Positions 32,747 through 40,835 are shown, counted from the stretch's first letter. The stretch is DNA of 48,704 nt from Oscillospiraceae bacterium (GCA_015068305.1 SVKV01000014.1:1-48704); one strand, 5' to 3'. Notes: generated by a model not told the origin, from the sequence alone. Made by a program: numbers and translations.

Positions 32747-33055
32747 ATGGATACAAACAGCTTGGGAATGATTGAAACAAAGGGCCTCATCGGCGCCATT
32801 GAGGCGGCGGATGCAATGGTAAAATCTGCCAATGTGCAGCTGGTGGGCAAGGAGCAGGTAGGCGGCGGTCTGGTGACCGTGATGGTCCGGGGAGACGTGG
32901 GTGCCGTGAAGGCTGCAACCGATGCCGGCGCTGCGGCAGCGGAGAAGGTGGGGGAGCTGATCTCCGTCCATGTGATCGCCCGGCCCCATGCGGAAGTGGA
33001 TGCCATCCTTCCCAAGGAACGCAGGGCCACACCCGGCGGTAACACCAAGGCCTGA
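32747..33055 (+). CDS. eutM: microcompartment hexamer shell protein EutM (BMC-H)
   Basis: A 102-residue single-BMC protein beginning [20 protein letters not shown], the canonical hexamer-forming sequence, with [20 protein letters not shown] near residue 43 and [14 protein letters not shown] near 77. It would form the facets of the shell. The ATG has GGGAGGA. Its stop overlaps the eutT start (TGATG). It is the only BMC-H gene in the window; most eut loci encode two or three. Confidence 0.96.
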   Translation: MDTNSLGMIETKGLIGAIEAADAMVKSANVQLVGKEQVGGGLVTVMVRGDVGAVKAATDAGAAAAEKVGELISVHVIARPHAEVDAILPKERRATPGGNTKA

Positions 33056-33738
33056 TGCTCTACACCGAAGAAGCGGTGCGCTCCAATATCCGCAACCGGG
33101 AGGGGAAACGGGTGTTCTATCTGGGGAAGGGGGACACCCTGACTCCCGGGGCCCGGGATTATCTGTCCCGGGAGCGGATCGAAGTGCTGCCGGCAGAGCA
33201 GGCAAAGCCGGAGGAATACCGGCTGGCAAACGGGGCGGTGCTTCGGGAAAAACCGGAGCACATGACCCATCTGAAGGGGAATCTGCTGGTAAGCAAGACC
33301 CATCCCCGGATCGCCCTTCGGGGAAGGATGGATTCCCTGGAGGCGGAGCTGCTGTTATGTCAGCTGAACTGTGAAAAGTGGCGGGCTGAACTGGGGGAGA
33401 TCCTGGCATTGGCCCGGAATCTGATCCGGTGGGAGGTGCTGGATGAGCCGGCCCCGGAGGGGAAGCTCTGCGGTCTGACGGCAGAGGAACTGAGAAGCCA
33501 CAGCCACCGGCCCCAGGATTACTACGGGCAGCCCCACTTTATGCCCGAGGCCGCCGACGGGGCGGTGATCCTGCGCCTAAACCGGTGCCGGACTGCGGCA
33601 AGAGCGGCAGAACTGGCGGCAGCGGCGGCATTTACCGATGAAAACGGCAACTGCACCCGGGAGGATATCCTGCGCAGCTTAAACCGGATGAGCAGTGTGC
33701 TTTATATTCTGATGATCCGGGAAAAGGCAGGCCGATAA
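33055..33738 (+). CDS. eutT: ATP:cob(I)alamin adenosyltransferase EutT
   Basis: A 227-residue EutT-type adenosyltransferase supplying adenosylcobalamin to EutBC. The N-terminal part (GDTLTPGARDYLSRERIEVL near residue 24) and the core LVSKTHPRIALRGRMDSLEA near 81, ELRSHSHRP near 145 and SLNRMSSVLYILMI near 207 follow the EutT pattern. The HX11CCX2C metal motif of the Salmonella enzyme is absent: only an isolated CQLNC near 104 is seen. Listeria EutT, from memory, also lacks it, so the protein is probably active. The TAA at 33736 starts a repeat element. Confidence 0.85.
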   Translation: MLYTEEAVRSNIRNREGKRVFYLGKGDTLTPGARDYLSRERIEVLPAEQAKPEEYRLANGAVLREKPEHMTHLKGNLLVSKTHPRIALRGRMDSLEAELLLCQLNCEKWRAELGEILALARNLIRWEVLDEPAPEGKLCGLTAEELRSHSHRPQDYYGQPHFMPEAADGAVILRLNRCRTAARAAELAAAAAFTDENGNCTREDILRSLNRMSSVLYILMIREKAGR

Positions 33739-33940
33739 ATTGGAGTTTATCGATCAGTTGCTATGGCGCGGGAGCGCCCTGCCTCCCTCTGACGAGGGAG
33801 GTGCCCCGAAGGGGCGGAGGGAGAGAAACAAGTTGCAAAGACTTAGGGTTTCTCTCCCCCAGTCAGCTTCGCTGACAGCCCCCTCGTCAGAGGGGGCCTT
33901 TGGGGTGCGGTGCTTGACGGATCGACAATCTGTAGTTTGA
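33736..33940 (+). repeat. shared-end repeat element E with a different hairpin core, between eutT and pduL
   Basis: Left end TAAATTGGAGTTTATCGATC begins at the eutT stop; right end GGATCGACAATCTGTAGTTTGA finishes 18 bases before the pduL start. The interior is unrelated to elements B and C but is again a chain of hairpins: GGCGC/GCGCC, CCTCCCT/AGGGAGG, GCCCC-GAA-GGGGC, AGAGAAAC/GTTTCTCT, GTCAGC-TTC-GCTGAC and GCCCCCTC/GAGGGGGC. The CAGTCAGCTTCGCTGACAG class of repeat is, to my recollection, common in gut Clostridia genomes. Confidence 0.88.
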
Positions 33941-33958
33941 GGGACTTGAGGTGATGAT

Positions 33959-34567
33959 TTGGAAACCTTGGAAATGGAAAAACTGGCCCAGGCGGTGCTG
34001 GGGCGGATCTTTGTGCCCCTGGAGGCCTCCGGCCGCCATGTCCATGTGACGAAAGAGCAGGCCAGGGCACTCTTCGGCCATGATCTGACGCCGGACCGGG
34101 AACTGTCCCAGCCGGGGCAATTCCTCGCAAAAGAGCGGGTGACGGTGCTGGGGCCGAAGGGGGAATTTCAGAATGTGGCGGTGCTGGGCCCGGCCCGAAA
34201 GGAGGCCCAGGTGGAGCTCTCCCTGACCGACGGCAGGAATCTGGGGATTCAGCCTCCGGTTCGGCTTTCCGGGGATGTGTCGGACAGTCCCGGCTGCACC
34301 CTGGTGGGGCCCCGGGGAAGGGTACAGCTGCAGCAAGGCGTCATCTGCGCCCGGAGGCATATCCATCTGACCCCGGAGGAGGGGAAATACTTCGGTGTTT
34401 CCGACAAACAGACGGTGAAGCTGCAGACCTTTACCCAGCGGCCTGTGGTCTTTGAAGATGTGACGGTGCGGATCAGCCCGGATTTTTCCGGAGCGGTGCA
34501 CCTGGACTACGATGAAGCCAATGCCTGCGGCTTCCAAAAAGGCGATTTGGGGAGGATCCTTCCATGA
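33959..34567 (+). CDS. pduL: phosphate propanoyl/acetyltransferase PduL
   Basis: A 202-residue PduL-type phosphotransacylase, converting acetyl-CoA to acetyl phosphate and freeing CoA in the microcompartment. Zinc-binding histidines are visible in ASGRHVHVTKEQARALFG near residue 23 and ARRHIHLTPEEGKYFGV near 132, with DLTPDRELSQPGQFLAKERV between them and a C-terminal HLDYDEANACGF. TTG 33959 is used because GAGGTG is at ideal distance; ATG 33974 is an alternative. It overlaps the next gene by four bases. In these loci it replaces EutD. Confidence 0.93.
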   Translation: METLEMEKLAQAVLGRIFVPLEASGRHVHVTKEQARALFGHDLTPDRELSQPGQFLAKERVTVLGPKGEFQNVAVLGPARKEAQVELSLTDGRNLGIQPPVRLSGDVSDSPGCTLVGPRGRVQLQQGVICARRHIHLTPEEGKYFGVSDKQTVKLQTFTQRPVVFEDVTVRISPDFSGAVHLDYDEANACGFQKGDLGRILP

Positions 34568-34956
34568 GGGCACTGCTGATCGGTAGGGAGCCTCCGGTGA
34601 ATCTGGGCTGCGAATATGTGACCGGGGAGCCCTACGATGGGGTCGTCATGGGTTCTCTGACAATTTCCCAGCTGCTCCGGTTCCGGGAGGAGCCGGTTCT
34701 GGAGGCACTGGCGGCGGGGAAAAGTGTGTTTCTTTACACCCCGGGGCTGCCGGAGGCGCCGAAAAACCGGGCTCTGGCAGGAAGTCTGGCCTCGGCCCAG
34801 CGGGAACTGAAAAGCTGGGGCGTGGTATTTACCGACGGGGGCAGAAAGCGGCTCATTACCGCAGAGGAAGCAAGGGTCCTGCGCTCCAGCGGGAAAGCTC
34901 CGGCTCCGGGGGCGGTGCTGACACCCCTGGCCCGGGAGATTATGGAACAGGAGTAA
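34564..34956 (+). CDS. uncharacterised ethanolamine-locus protein
   Basis: A 130-residue protein with a nucleotide-binding-like alternating fold (LLIGREPP at the start, YDGVVMGSLTISQLLRFREE near residue 21, GKSVFLYTPGLP near 56, AQRELKSWGVVF near 79). I do not know a function. I recall that small proteins of this kind occur in eut operons between pduL/eutT and eutN in Firmicutes, annotated only as an ethanolamine-utilisation protein. It overlaps pduL by four bases and is three bases from eutN, so it is produced with shell and enzyme components and may aid assembly or flavin or cobalamin supply; that is inference. Confidence 0.75.
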   Translation: MRALLIGREPPVNLGCEYVTGEPYDGVVMGSLTISQLLRFREEPVLEALAAGKSVFLYTPGLPEAPKNRALAGSLASAQRELKSWGVVFTDGGRKRLITAEEARVLRSSGKAPAPGAVLTPLAREIMEQE

Positions 34957-34959
34957 GGA

Positions 34960-35211
34960 ATGAAAATCGGAAAAGTGGTGGGCTCCGTCTGGGCCACCCG
35001 GAAGGCCGGGTGCCTTTCGGGACAGACCTTTCTGGTGGTGGATACCGGGAAGGAGGATCTGGTGGCAGCGGACCAGGTGGGAGCCGGGATCGGGGATCTG
35101 GTGCTGCTGGCTACGGGAACCGTTGCCTCCCGGTACTGCATGGATGCGCCCATCGATGCGGCTGTGGTGGCCATCGTGGACGAAGGCGGCAGCAGAAACC
35201 GGCAGGCGTAA
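34960..35211 (+). CDS. eutN: microcompartment vertex protein EutN (BMC-P)
   Basis: An 83-residue EutN/CcmL pentamer protein that caps the shell vertices. The typical features are MKIGKVVGSVWATRK at the N-terminus, LSGQTFLVVD near 19, ADQVGAGIGDLVLLATG near 36 and IDAAVVAIVD near 64. It is the last gene of the operon and is followed immediately by a terminator. Confidence 0.95.
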   Translation: MKIGKVVGSVWATRKAGCLSGQTFLVVDTGKEDLVAADQVGAGIGDLVLLATGTVASRYCMDAPIDAAVVAIVDEGGSRNRQA

Positions 35212-35212
35212 C

Positions 35213-35247
35213 AAAAGACCGCCCACCGAAAGGTGGGCGGTTTTTGC
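35213..35247. terminator. terminator of the eut operon
   Basis: ACCGCCCACC-GAAA-GGTGGGCGGT followed by TTTTT. It also lies at the end of the convergent BlaR-like gene. Confidence 0.92.
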
Positions 35248-35249
35248 AG

Positions 35250-37937
35250 TCAGGGCCGGTAGGCATTGGAACAGGCATCATAGACCGGGTCGGGCCAGGC
35301 CTCGATATCCAGATAGTACCAGAGCTTTTCGATGTAGTCGGGTTCATCGGGAGCGCCGTAGAAGACGAATTCACCGTCGATGCGGCAGATGTCGCTGTCC
35401 GGGTCCAGTTCAACGGTTACCGTTTCTCCGCTTTGAGATGTCAGAATCAGATTCAGCCCGACGCCGACGCTGTGGGTCTTGGGCTCATAGCCCAGGAATT
35501 CCGCATCCTGGAACAGGATCCAGATCTTTTCCAGCCGGTCAAAGTCCGTGGTGGAGATCAGGGCCTGGCCGTCAAATTCCAGCACCGCCCGGGCGGGATT
35601 ATCGGGAAGCTGAGGCGCAGTGGGCAGACCGGTGTAATTGGAATAGACCGTCATGTGGTCGCTGTAGGTGGATGCGTGGGAGCGGATGGCTTCGCCCCAG
35701 AGATTCCGGTCAATCAGCTCGTCGTGGACCAGAACATAGTGCTCATAGGAGATATGCCCGTCGTCACCGGAAAAGTAGCGGATATAGGGGAATTCTCTGG
35801 AATGGAGCCGGCCGTCTTCGTACCAGGTCAGGGTGTACATGGAGCCATCATAATTCAGATCGTAAGCAACATAGTAGGAGGTATCCCCGTAGTGCCAGTC
35901 CACGATGCGAATGAAGCCGGGAGTACCTTGCCAGGAATCCTGCACAAAGCTGTGGAACAAATCCTTGTTTTCCCGGGCCGCACTATCCGTAGCCACAAAG
36001 CAGCCGTCGAGCATGGCCTGCTCGCCGCTGTATTTTTCCGGCAGGTCTTCCAGGGGGATGGGAAGGGTCAGAATGGAATTGGGCAGGGTGAACTGACCGT
36101 AAACCATCTGTTCCTCTGTCGTTCCGTCCTCATGATGAAGTGTTACCAGTTTACCCATACGGTAGGTTCCATCCGGCAGTTCACCAAAACGATTTGTCCA
36201 TTCATGAACCATACCGTAGCCGTCTGCCACTGGATAGGAAGAATCGCTCACATAATACTCGAAACCAGGAACTTCCGGAAGAACTTCGATCCAGTTTCCG
36301 TTTTCCAGCCGTTCTATGGAAAGAAAATCGCCGTAGGTCAGTTCCTTTTCATTGGGGAAACTGCCAAGGAAAGAGAATGTGGCGGTGGCTCCGATTCGGG
36401 AGACCCGCTCCGGGATGATGGAAACACCCCAGTCGGAAACGGCCGTGGGGGGCTGAATATGGGCGGATTTCAGAAGCGCTGTCTGCATAGCTTCACCCAA
36501 CCGGTCGGTATAGAACCAGAGGTCGTACACCTCGTGGCCGTTGAGGAAGTAATGGTGGATCACCGTTTCCTTTTTCCCGGAAACCATTTCGCCGATGTCA
36601 TCAAAGTTTTTCGGGACATCGTGAAAATAGGTAACCTCATGGTCTGCGTAAGAAGAACTTCCCCCGGAATAGCTCATGGTTTCATCCAGAGCTTCCGGGA
36701 TGCCCAGAGCAATTTCCCACTCCCGGGTGAAGGGTTCCAGCCCATTCTCGCTGTCCTGGTAGCGCTGGATCACACCGCCCACCAGGGTATCTCCCACATA
36801 GAATTCAGTTCCGTAATCTGCGGCATTTCCGCTGTGGTCGATTTTGGTCGTCTGAACAGCCAGTCCCTTGGGGGTCGTATAGTTGAAATCTCCCAGGGCG
36901 CAGCTGGTGGGCCCTTCCTGCCGGGTGGAGGACCAGTCAAAGTCGTCCTCCGGGTCTGTCAGAAGACTGACTGCCAAAAAAGCGCAGAGGACCGAACAGA
37001 CCACGATCACCCAGAATGCAGGTTTTTTCCACTTCGCCAGATTCCGGACCCGGCCGGTGGGATCTCCTTCGCCAAAAGCCAGCGGTGTGCCGGTAAAGAG
37101 CCGGTGTCCCGTTGCCAGATTCAGCAAAGAGGCGGAATAGTCCGCCCGGACATCCTCTCCAAGTCTGCGGATCACGGCTTCGTCACAGCTCATTTCCATA
37201 TCCCGGCTAGAAAGAACAAAAGCCAGCCAGACCAAAGGATTGAACCAATGAATCGTCAGCGCCAGAAATCCCAGGGCTTTGAAAATGTGGTCGCCCCGGC
37301 GAATGTGATGGCGCTCGTGGGCCAGGATGAAGGTTCGCTCCCAGGGGTCCAGGGAGCCCGGCAGATAGATCACCGGCCGGAAAAGTCCCATGACAAAGGG
37401 GGAGGTCACATCGTCGGCAAGGAAAACACCCTTGCGCAGGGGAACAGCCACCCGGGTCTGCTTCCGGATGCGGACATAGGAGAGAATGCTGTGCAGGCTC
37501 ATGGCCAGAATTCCGGCAAACCAGATTCCGGTCAATAGGGGCATCAGCCTGTTTTCAACGGTATCCGGCTGGGAAATGCCGTCGCCGCCGGTGACTGTAT
37601 AGTAGTGGCCCTCCTCTGCCGGGAAGGTCTCCCTTCCCGCATCCACGGCGGTCTGAAATTCCGGGCGGCTGTCGAAAACCGTATGGGTTTGCCCGATATA
37701 GTCATCTGCCCAGTCTGCAAGAATGGCACCGGAACTGACCGGATCGGGAATGAGGGAATAGGAGGTGACGAGAGAAACCGGGCAGAGCAGACGAAAGAGC
37801 ACCAGCGCCCAAAGCAGGTAGGAATAGATTTTCGGTGCCCCCTTCAGGCATAGCCGCGCAAGGCATACCACCGCGATGACCACGCTTGCGGTGAGGCTCA
37901 TGTGCAGAACCCGGGAAAAGAGTTCAGAAAGCATCAT
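35250..37937 (-). CDS. BlaR1-like M56 metallopeptidase with large extracellular region
   Basis: An 895-residue membrane protein. Residues about 1-330 contain four to five hydrophobic segments and the M56 zinc-peptidase motif HERHHIRRGDH near 210, typical of BlaR1/MecR1 signal transducers. A transmembrane helix (FWVIVVCSVLCAFLAVSL) near 310 precedes roughly 560 residues predicted to lie outside. That region contains an Ig-like stretch (PERVSRIGATATFSFLG near 512 to LPDGTYRMGKLV near 600) and later segments, but no evident beta-lactamase-like sensor domain with SXXK. Adjacent blaI-type repressor gene and operators indicate a BlaR/BlaI circuit with an unknown signal. Confidence 0.87.
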   Translation of the reverse strand: MMLSELFSRVLHMSLTASVVIAVVCLARLCLKGAPKIYSYLLWALVLFRLLCPVSLVTSYSLIPDPVSSGAILADWADDYIGQTHTVFDSRPEFQTAVDAGRETFPAEEGHYYTVTGGDGISQPDTVENRLMPLLTGIWFAGILAMSLHSILSYVRIRKQTRVAVPLRKGVFLADDVTSPFVMGLFRPVIYLPGSLDPWERTFILAHERHHIRRGDHIFKALGFLALTIHWFNPLVWLAFVLSSRDMEMSCDEAVIRRLGEDVRADYSASLLNLATGHRLFTGTPLAFGEGDPTGRVRNLAKWKKPAFWVIVVCSVLCAFLAVSLLTDPEDDFDWSSTRQEGPTSCALGDFNYTTPKGLAVQTTKIDHSGNAADYGTEFYVGDTLVGGVIQRYQDSENGLEPFTREWEIALGIPEALDETMSYSGGSSSYADHEVTYFHDVPKNFDDIGEMVSGKKETVIHHYFLNGHEVYDLWFYTDRLGEAMQTALLKSAHIQPPTAVSDWGVSIIPERVSRIGATATFSFLGSFPNEKELTYGDFLSIERLENGNWIEVLPEVPGFEYYVSDSSYPVADGYGMVHEWTNRFGELPDGTYRMGKLVTLHHEDGTTEEQMVYGQFTLPNSILTLPIPLEDLPEKYSGEQAMLDGCFVATDSAARENKDLFHSFVQDSWQGTPGFIRIVDWHYGDTSYYVAYDLNYDGSMYTLTWYEDGRLHSREFPYIRYFSGDDGHISYEHYVLVHDELIDRNLWGEAIRSHASTYSDHMTVYSNYTGLPTAPQLPDNPARAVLEFDGQALISTTDFDRLEKIWILFQDAEFLGYEPKTHSVGVGLNLILTSQSGETVTVELDPDSDICRIDGEFVFYGAPDEPDYIEKLWYYLDIEAWPDPVYDACSNAYRP

Positions 37938-37941
37938 AGGC

Positions 37942-38301
37942 TCACCCCCTCATTTTCTCGATAAGAACCTTCATTTCATCAATTTCCCGGTCGCTGAGCT
38001 TCTTGCCGGTTCCGAAGGCGGCCAGAAATGCCGGCAGGGAACCGCCGAAGGTCTCCCGGACATACTGTTCGCTGTGGCGGGCAAAGAATTCTTCCTTTGA
38101 AATCAGAGAAGTCACGGTGCCGTTCTGATTCTGGAAAATGCCCCGCTCGCACAGCCGTTTCAGCACCGTGAAGGAAGTGGTCTTTTTCCAGTTCAGGGCT
38201 TCCTCCGCCTTTTTGGAAAGGGCGCCGGAGGTAATCGGCTCATTGCTCCAGATAATCTCGGCAAACTGGGTTTCTGCAGGTCCCATTCGGATGTCAGCCA
38301 T
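37942..38301 (-). CDS. BlaI/MecI/CopY-family repressor
   Basis: A 119-residue protein of the BlaI/MecI size. The N-terminal winged helix (AETQFAEIIWSNEPITSGAL near residue 7, ALNWKKTTSFTVLKRLCERG near 34) binds DNA; the C-terminal helices dimerise and are the usual cleavage site for the partner peptidase. ATG 38301 has GGAG nine bases upstream; a GTG at 38310 is less favourable. It is four bases from the M56 gene, and its promoter carries two matching palindromes, so it is expected to repress itself and its partner. Confidence 0.92.
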   Translation of the reverse strand: MADIRMGPAETQFAEIIWSNEPITSGALSKKAEEALNWKKTTSFTVLKRLCERGIFQNQNGTVTSLISKEEFFARHSEQYVRETFGGSLPAFLAAFGTGKKLSDREIDEMKVLIEKMRG

Positions 38302-38316
38302 TGAAATCACTCCGTT

Positions 38317-38367
38317 CTACAATATGTAGTATGGTATTATACTACAACATGTAGAATGAAATGTCAA
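38317..38367 (-). promoter_or_regulatory. promoter with two BlaI-type operators
   Basis: Two near-identical palindromes, CTACAATATGTAG (38317-38329) and CTACAACATGTAG (38342-38354), match the TACA-TGTA dyads bound by BlaI/MecI. On the minus strand a TTGACA (38362-38367) lies just upstream, with TAGTAT or TATAAT as -10 candidates overlapping the operators. Bound repressor would block RNA polymerase. Confidence 0.9.
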
Positions 38368-38479
38368 GGGGGTTCCCTTATGAAAAGTTTGTGAATTCTG
38401 AGAGAACGCCCTTGTCAATTTGATCGGGAGTGCTATAATATTTCTTACGAATGGAAAACAGCACCAAAGAGGTAAACCC

Positions 38480-39379
38480 ATGAAAAAAATGCTATTTGTG
38501 ATGAATTCCTACTCGGGCATGCGCAGAGCGAACCGATATCTGACGGATATCATTGCCCTGTTCAACCGGGCAGATTATGAAGTGACGGTACATATGACCG
38601 GCGGACAGGGAGATGCGGCCCGGGTGGTGGAGAGCCGGGCAAAGGATATGGATATTGTGGTCTGCTGCGGCGGCGACGGTACCTTTAACGAAACAATTTC
38701 CGGCCTGCTCCGGGCCGGTGCGGATGTGCCGGTGGGCTATATTCCCGCAGGCTCCACCAACGATTTTGCCTCCAGCCTGAAGCTGTCCGGTGATATCATG
38801 CAGGCAGCGGCTGACATCGTGGAGGGTGAACCTGTGTCCTATGATGTGGGAAAATTCGGGGACCGGTATTTTTCCTATGTGGCATCCTTCGGTGCCTTTA
38901 CCAAGGCCAGTTATGCAACACCCCAGAATGTAAAAAATGCCATTGGTCACATGGCTTATCTGCTGGGCGGTATCAGTGAACTGTCCCAGATTAAAAATGA
39001 GCATGTGCGGATGGAGATTGACGGTCAGGTGATCGAGGATGATTTCCTCTTCGGTGCCATCAGCAACTCCACATCGCTGGCTGGTATTGTGTCGCTGAAT
39101 CCGGAACTGGTGGACATGGCAGATGGAGAGTTTGAGGTTATTTTGGTCCGGGCACCCCGGAATCTGACGGAAATCACCGAGTGCATCCAGGCGGTCCAGG
39201 CCCAGAAGTACAGCTGTGCGATGATTACGTTCCAGAGAGCCAGACATGTAAGGATCTATGCCGATCCCCAGATGCCCTGGACCCTGGACGGAGAGCGGGA
39301 GGAAGGCCACGAATGTGTGGATGCGGTGAATCTGCACCATGCGATCCGGCTTGTGCAGCGGGTGAACCGGGATGCATAA
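38480..39379 (+). CDS. diacylglycerol kinase-like lipid kinase
   Basis: A 299-residue member of the DagK/YegS lipid-kinase family. The N-terminal phosphate-loop region NSYSGMRRANRYL, the nucleotide-binding VVCCGGDGTFNETISGL near residue 61, GYIPAGSTNDFASSL near 89 and FGAFTKASYATP near 137 are conserved. It would phosphorylate diacylglycerol or a related lipid at the membrane and feed it back to phospholipid synthesis. ATG 38480 has GAGGTAA; the frame to 38420 has no start signal. Its stop overlaps the Nudix start by eight bases. Confidence 0.92.
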   Translation: MKKMLFVMNSYSGMRRANRYLTDIIALFNRADYEVTVHMTGGQGDAARVVESRAKDMDIVVCCGGDGTFNETISGLLRAGADVPVGYIPAGSTNDFASSLKLSGDIMQAAADIVEGEPVSYDVGKFGDRYFSYVASFGAFTKASYATPQNVKNAIGHMAYLLGGISELSQIKNEHVRMEIDGQVIEDDFLFGAISNSTSLAGIVSLNPELVDMADGEFEVILVRAPRNLTEITECIQAVQAQKYSCAMITFQRARHVRIYADPQMPWTLDGEREEGHECVDAVNLHHAIRLVQRVNRDA

Positions 39380-39842
39380 TTCGACGCTTTGCTATATTAC
39401 CCGTGGAGATGAGGTCCTGATGCTCCACCGGGTCAAGAAGAAAAACGATGTGAACCAGGACAAGTGGATCGGCATCGGCGGCAAATTCGAGGCCGATGAA
39501 ACCCCCGACGAATGCCTGCTCCGGGAAGCGATGGAGGAAACGGGACTGAAGCTGACGGCCTGGAAATGCCGGGGCGTGGTGACCTTTCTGACCAACGGAC
39601 CCTGGGACGGGGAGTATATGTACCTGTTTACAGCCGACGGCTTCGAAGGGGAGCTGAAGGAATGCGACGAGGGGGATCTGCAGTGGGTCAGCCGGGAATT
39701 TCTGGACCGGCTTCCCAAATGGGAGGGAGATCAGATCTTTCTGGACCTTCTGTGGCAGGATGCACCCTTCTTTCTGCTGAAGCTGCGCTATGAAGGCGAC
39801 AGATTGGCAGAAGCGGTGTTGAACGGCGAAAAAATCCGATAA
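39372..39842 (+). CDS. Nudix hydrolase, MutT/8-oxo-dGTP diphosphatase-like
   Basis: A 156-residue hydrolase with a complete Nudix box: GKFEADETPDECLLREAMEE from about residue 37, followed by TG. Early HNSTLCYITRGDEVLMLHR and the QDKWIGIGGKFE pattern resemble 8-oxo-dGTP diphosphatases, which clear oxidised nucleotides. Substrate is inferred from similarity only. It overlaps the lipid-kinase gene, and a terminator follows. Confidence 0.92.
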   Translation: MHNSTLCYITRGDEVLMLHRVKKKNDVNQDKWIGIGGKFEADETPDECLLREAMEETGLKLTAWKCRGVVTFLTNGPWDGEYMYLFTADGFEGELKECDEGDLQWVSREFLDRLPKWEGDQIFLDLLWQDAPFFLLKLRYEGDRLAEAVLNGEKIR

Positions 39843-39845
39843 GAA

Positions 39846-39876
39846 AAAGGGCGGATCCCAGTGGGATCCGCCCTTT
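39846..39876. terminator. bidirectional terminator
   Basis: AAAGGGCGGATCCCA / TGGGATCCGCCCTTT, a perfect 15-bp stem, between the Nudix gene (plus) and the ROK kinase gene (minus). Confidence 0.9.
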
Positions 39877-39887
39877 CGATATATCCT

Positions 39888-40835
39888 TTAGTTGCCGAAG
39901 GAATCCAGAGCCAGCTTGAAGGCACCGTAGGCACCGGCATCATTGCCCAGAGAGGCCAGCTCAAACCGGGCACCCCGGGCTGCATGGAAAACATACAGGT
40001 CAAAGTAGGGCCGGATGCCGTCCAGCAGGACCTGGCCTGCCTTGCTGACGCCGCCGCCCAGAACCACGGCGTCGGGGTCCACAACGTCGCAGAGGTTGCC
40101 CAGGAATTCACCCATGTAGCGGTAGAACTGATCCAGAACCTGCAGGGCCAGGCCGTCGCCAGCCTTGGCGCTGTCGAAGATGTACTTGCAGGTGAGGGCA
40201 TCGTTGGTCCGCAGGACGGTCACCTCATCTGTGGCAGCCAGGGCCTTGTTTGCAAGGCTGACAATGCCGGTGGCGGAGCAGTACTGCTCCACGCAGCCCT
40301 TTTTGCCGCAGTTGCAGGGGACGGTTTCATCCCGGTTGAGGACCATGTGGCCGATTTCGGCGCCGGAGCCATGGGCACCGTGGAGGAGCTTGCCTTCGAT
40401 GACGATGCCGCCGCCGACACCGGTACCCAGGGTCACAAAGACCATGTTGTCGCAGCCCTTGCCGCCGCCCTTCCAGTATTCGCCCAAAGCGGCAACGTTG
40501 GCATCGTTACCGGCTTTGACCGGGAAGCCCACCAGACGGGACAGCTCTTCGGCGATATTGAACACACCCCAGCCCAGGTTGATGCACTTGTTGACGATGC
40601 CCTTGCTGTTGACAGGGCCGGGAACACCGATGCCCACGCCGATGACAGAGGCGGGATCAATGGTCTTCTGCTGGATAAACTGCTGGATGGATGCAGCGAT
40701 ATCGGGCAGGATCCGGCTGCCGCCGTTTGCGGTGACGGTGGGGATCTCCCACTTGTCCATCATCAAGCCCGTTTCGTCAAAGAATGCGATCTTGACGGTG
40801 GTACCGCCCAGATCCACACCAAATCCGTACTTCAT
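39888..40835 (-). CDS. ROK-family glucokinase
   Basis: A 315-residue sugar kinase of the ROK family. The N-terminal GVDLGGTTVKIAFFDE (ATP site), NDANVAALGEY near residue 106, GTGVGGGIVIEG near 137, the HMVL segment near 157 and the zinc motif CNCGKKGCVEQYCSATG near 169 are typical of bacterial glucokinases. It would phosphorylate glucose in the cytoplasm. ATG 40835 has GAGGAAAG; longer frames to 40883 lack a site. It has its own promoter region, which is otherwise gene-free (40836-41091). Confidence 0.93.
   Translation of the reverse strand: MKYGFGVDLGGTTVKIAFFDETGLMMDKWEIPTVTANGGSRILPDIAASIQQFIQQKTIDPASVIGVGIGVPGPVNSKGIVNKCINLGWGVFNIAEELSRLVGFPVKAGNDANVAALGEYWKGGGKGCDNMVFVTLGTGVGGGIVIEGKLLHGAHGSGAEIGHMVLNRDETVPCNCGKKGCVEQYCSATGIVSLANKALAATDEVTVLRTNDALTCKYIFDSAKAGDGLALQVLDQFYRYMGEFLGNLCDVVDPDAVVLGGGVSKAGQVLLDGIRPYFDLYVFHAARGARFELASLGNDAGAYGAFKLALDSFGN

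Noticed and set aside
35010..37538. 842-residue plus-strand frame across eutN and the BlaR-like gene
   Set aside because: It overlaps a real eutN in another frame and is antisense to the M56 protein; no protein family is visible.
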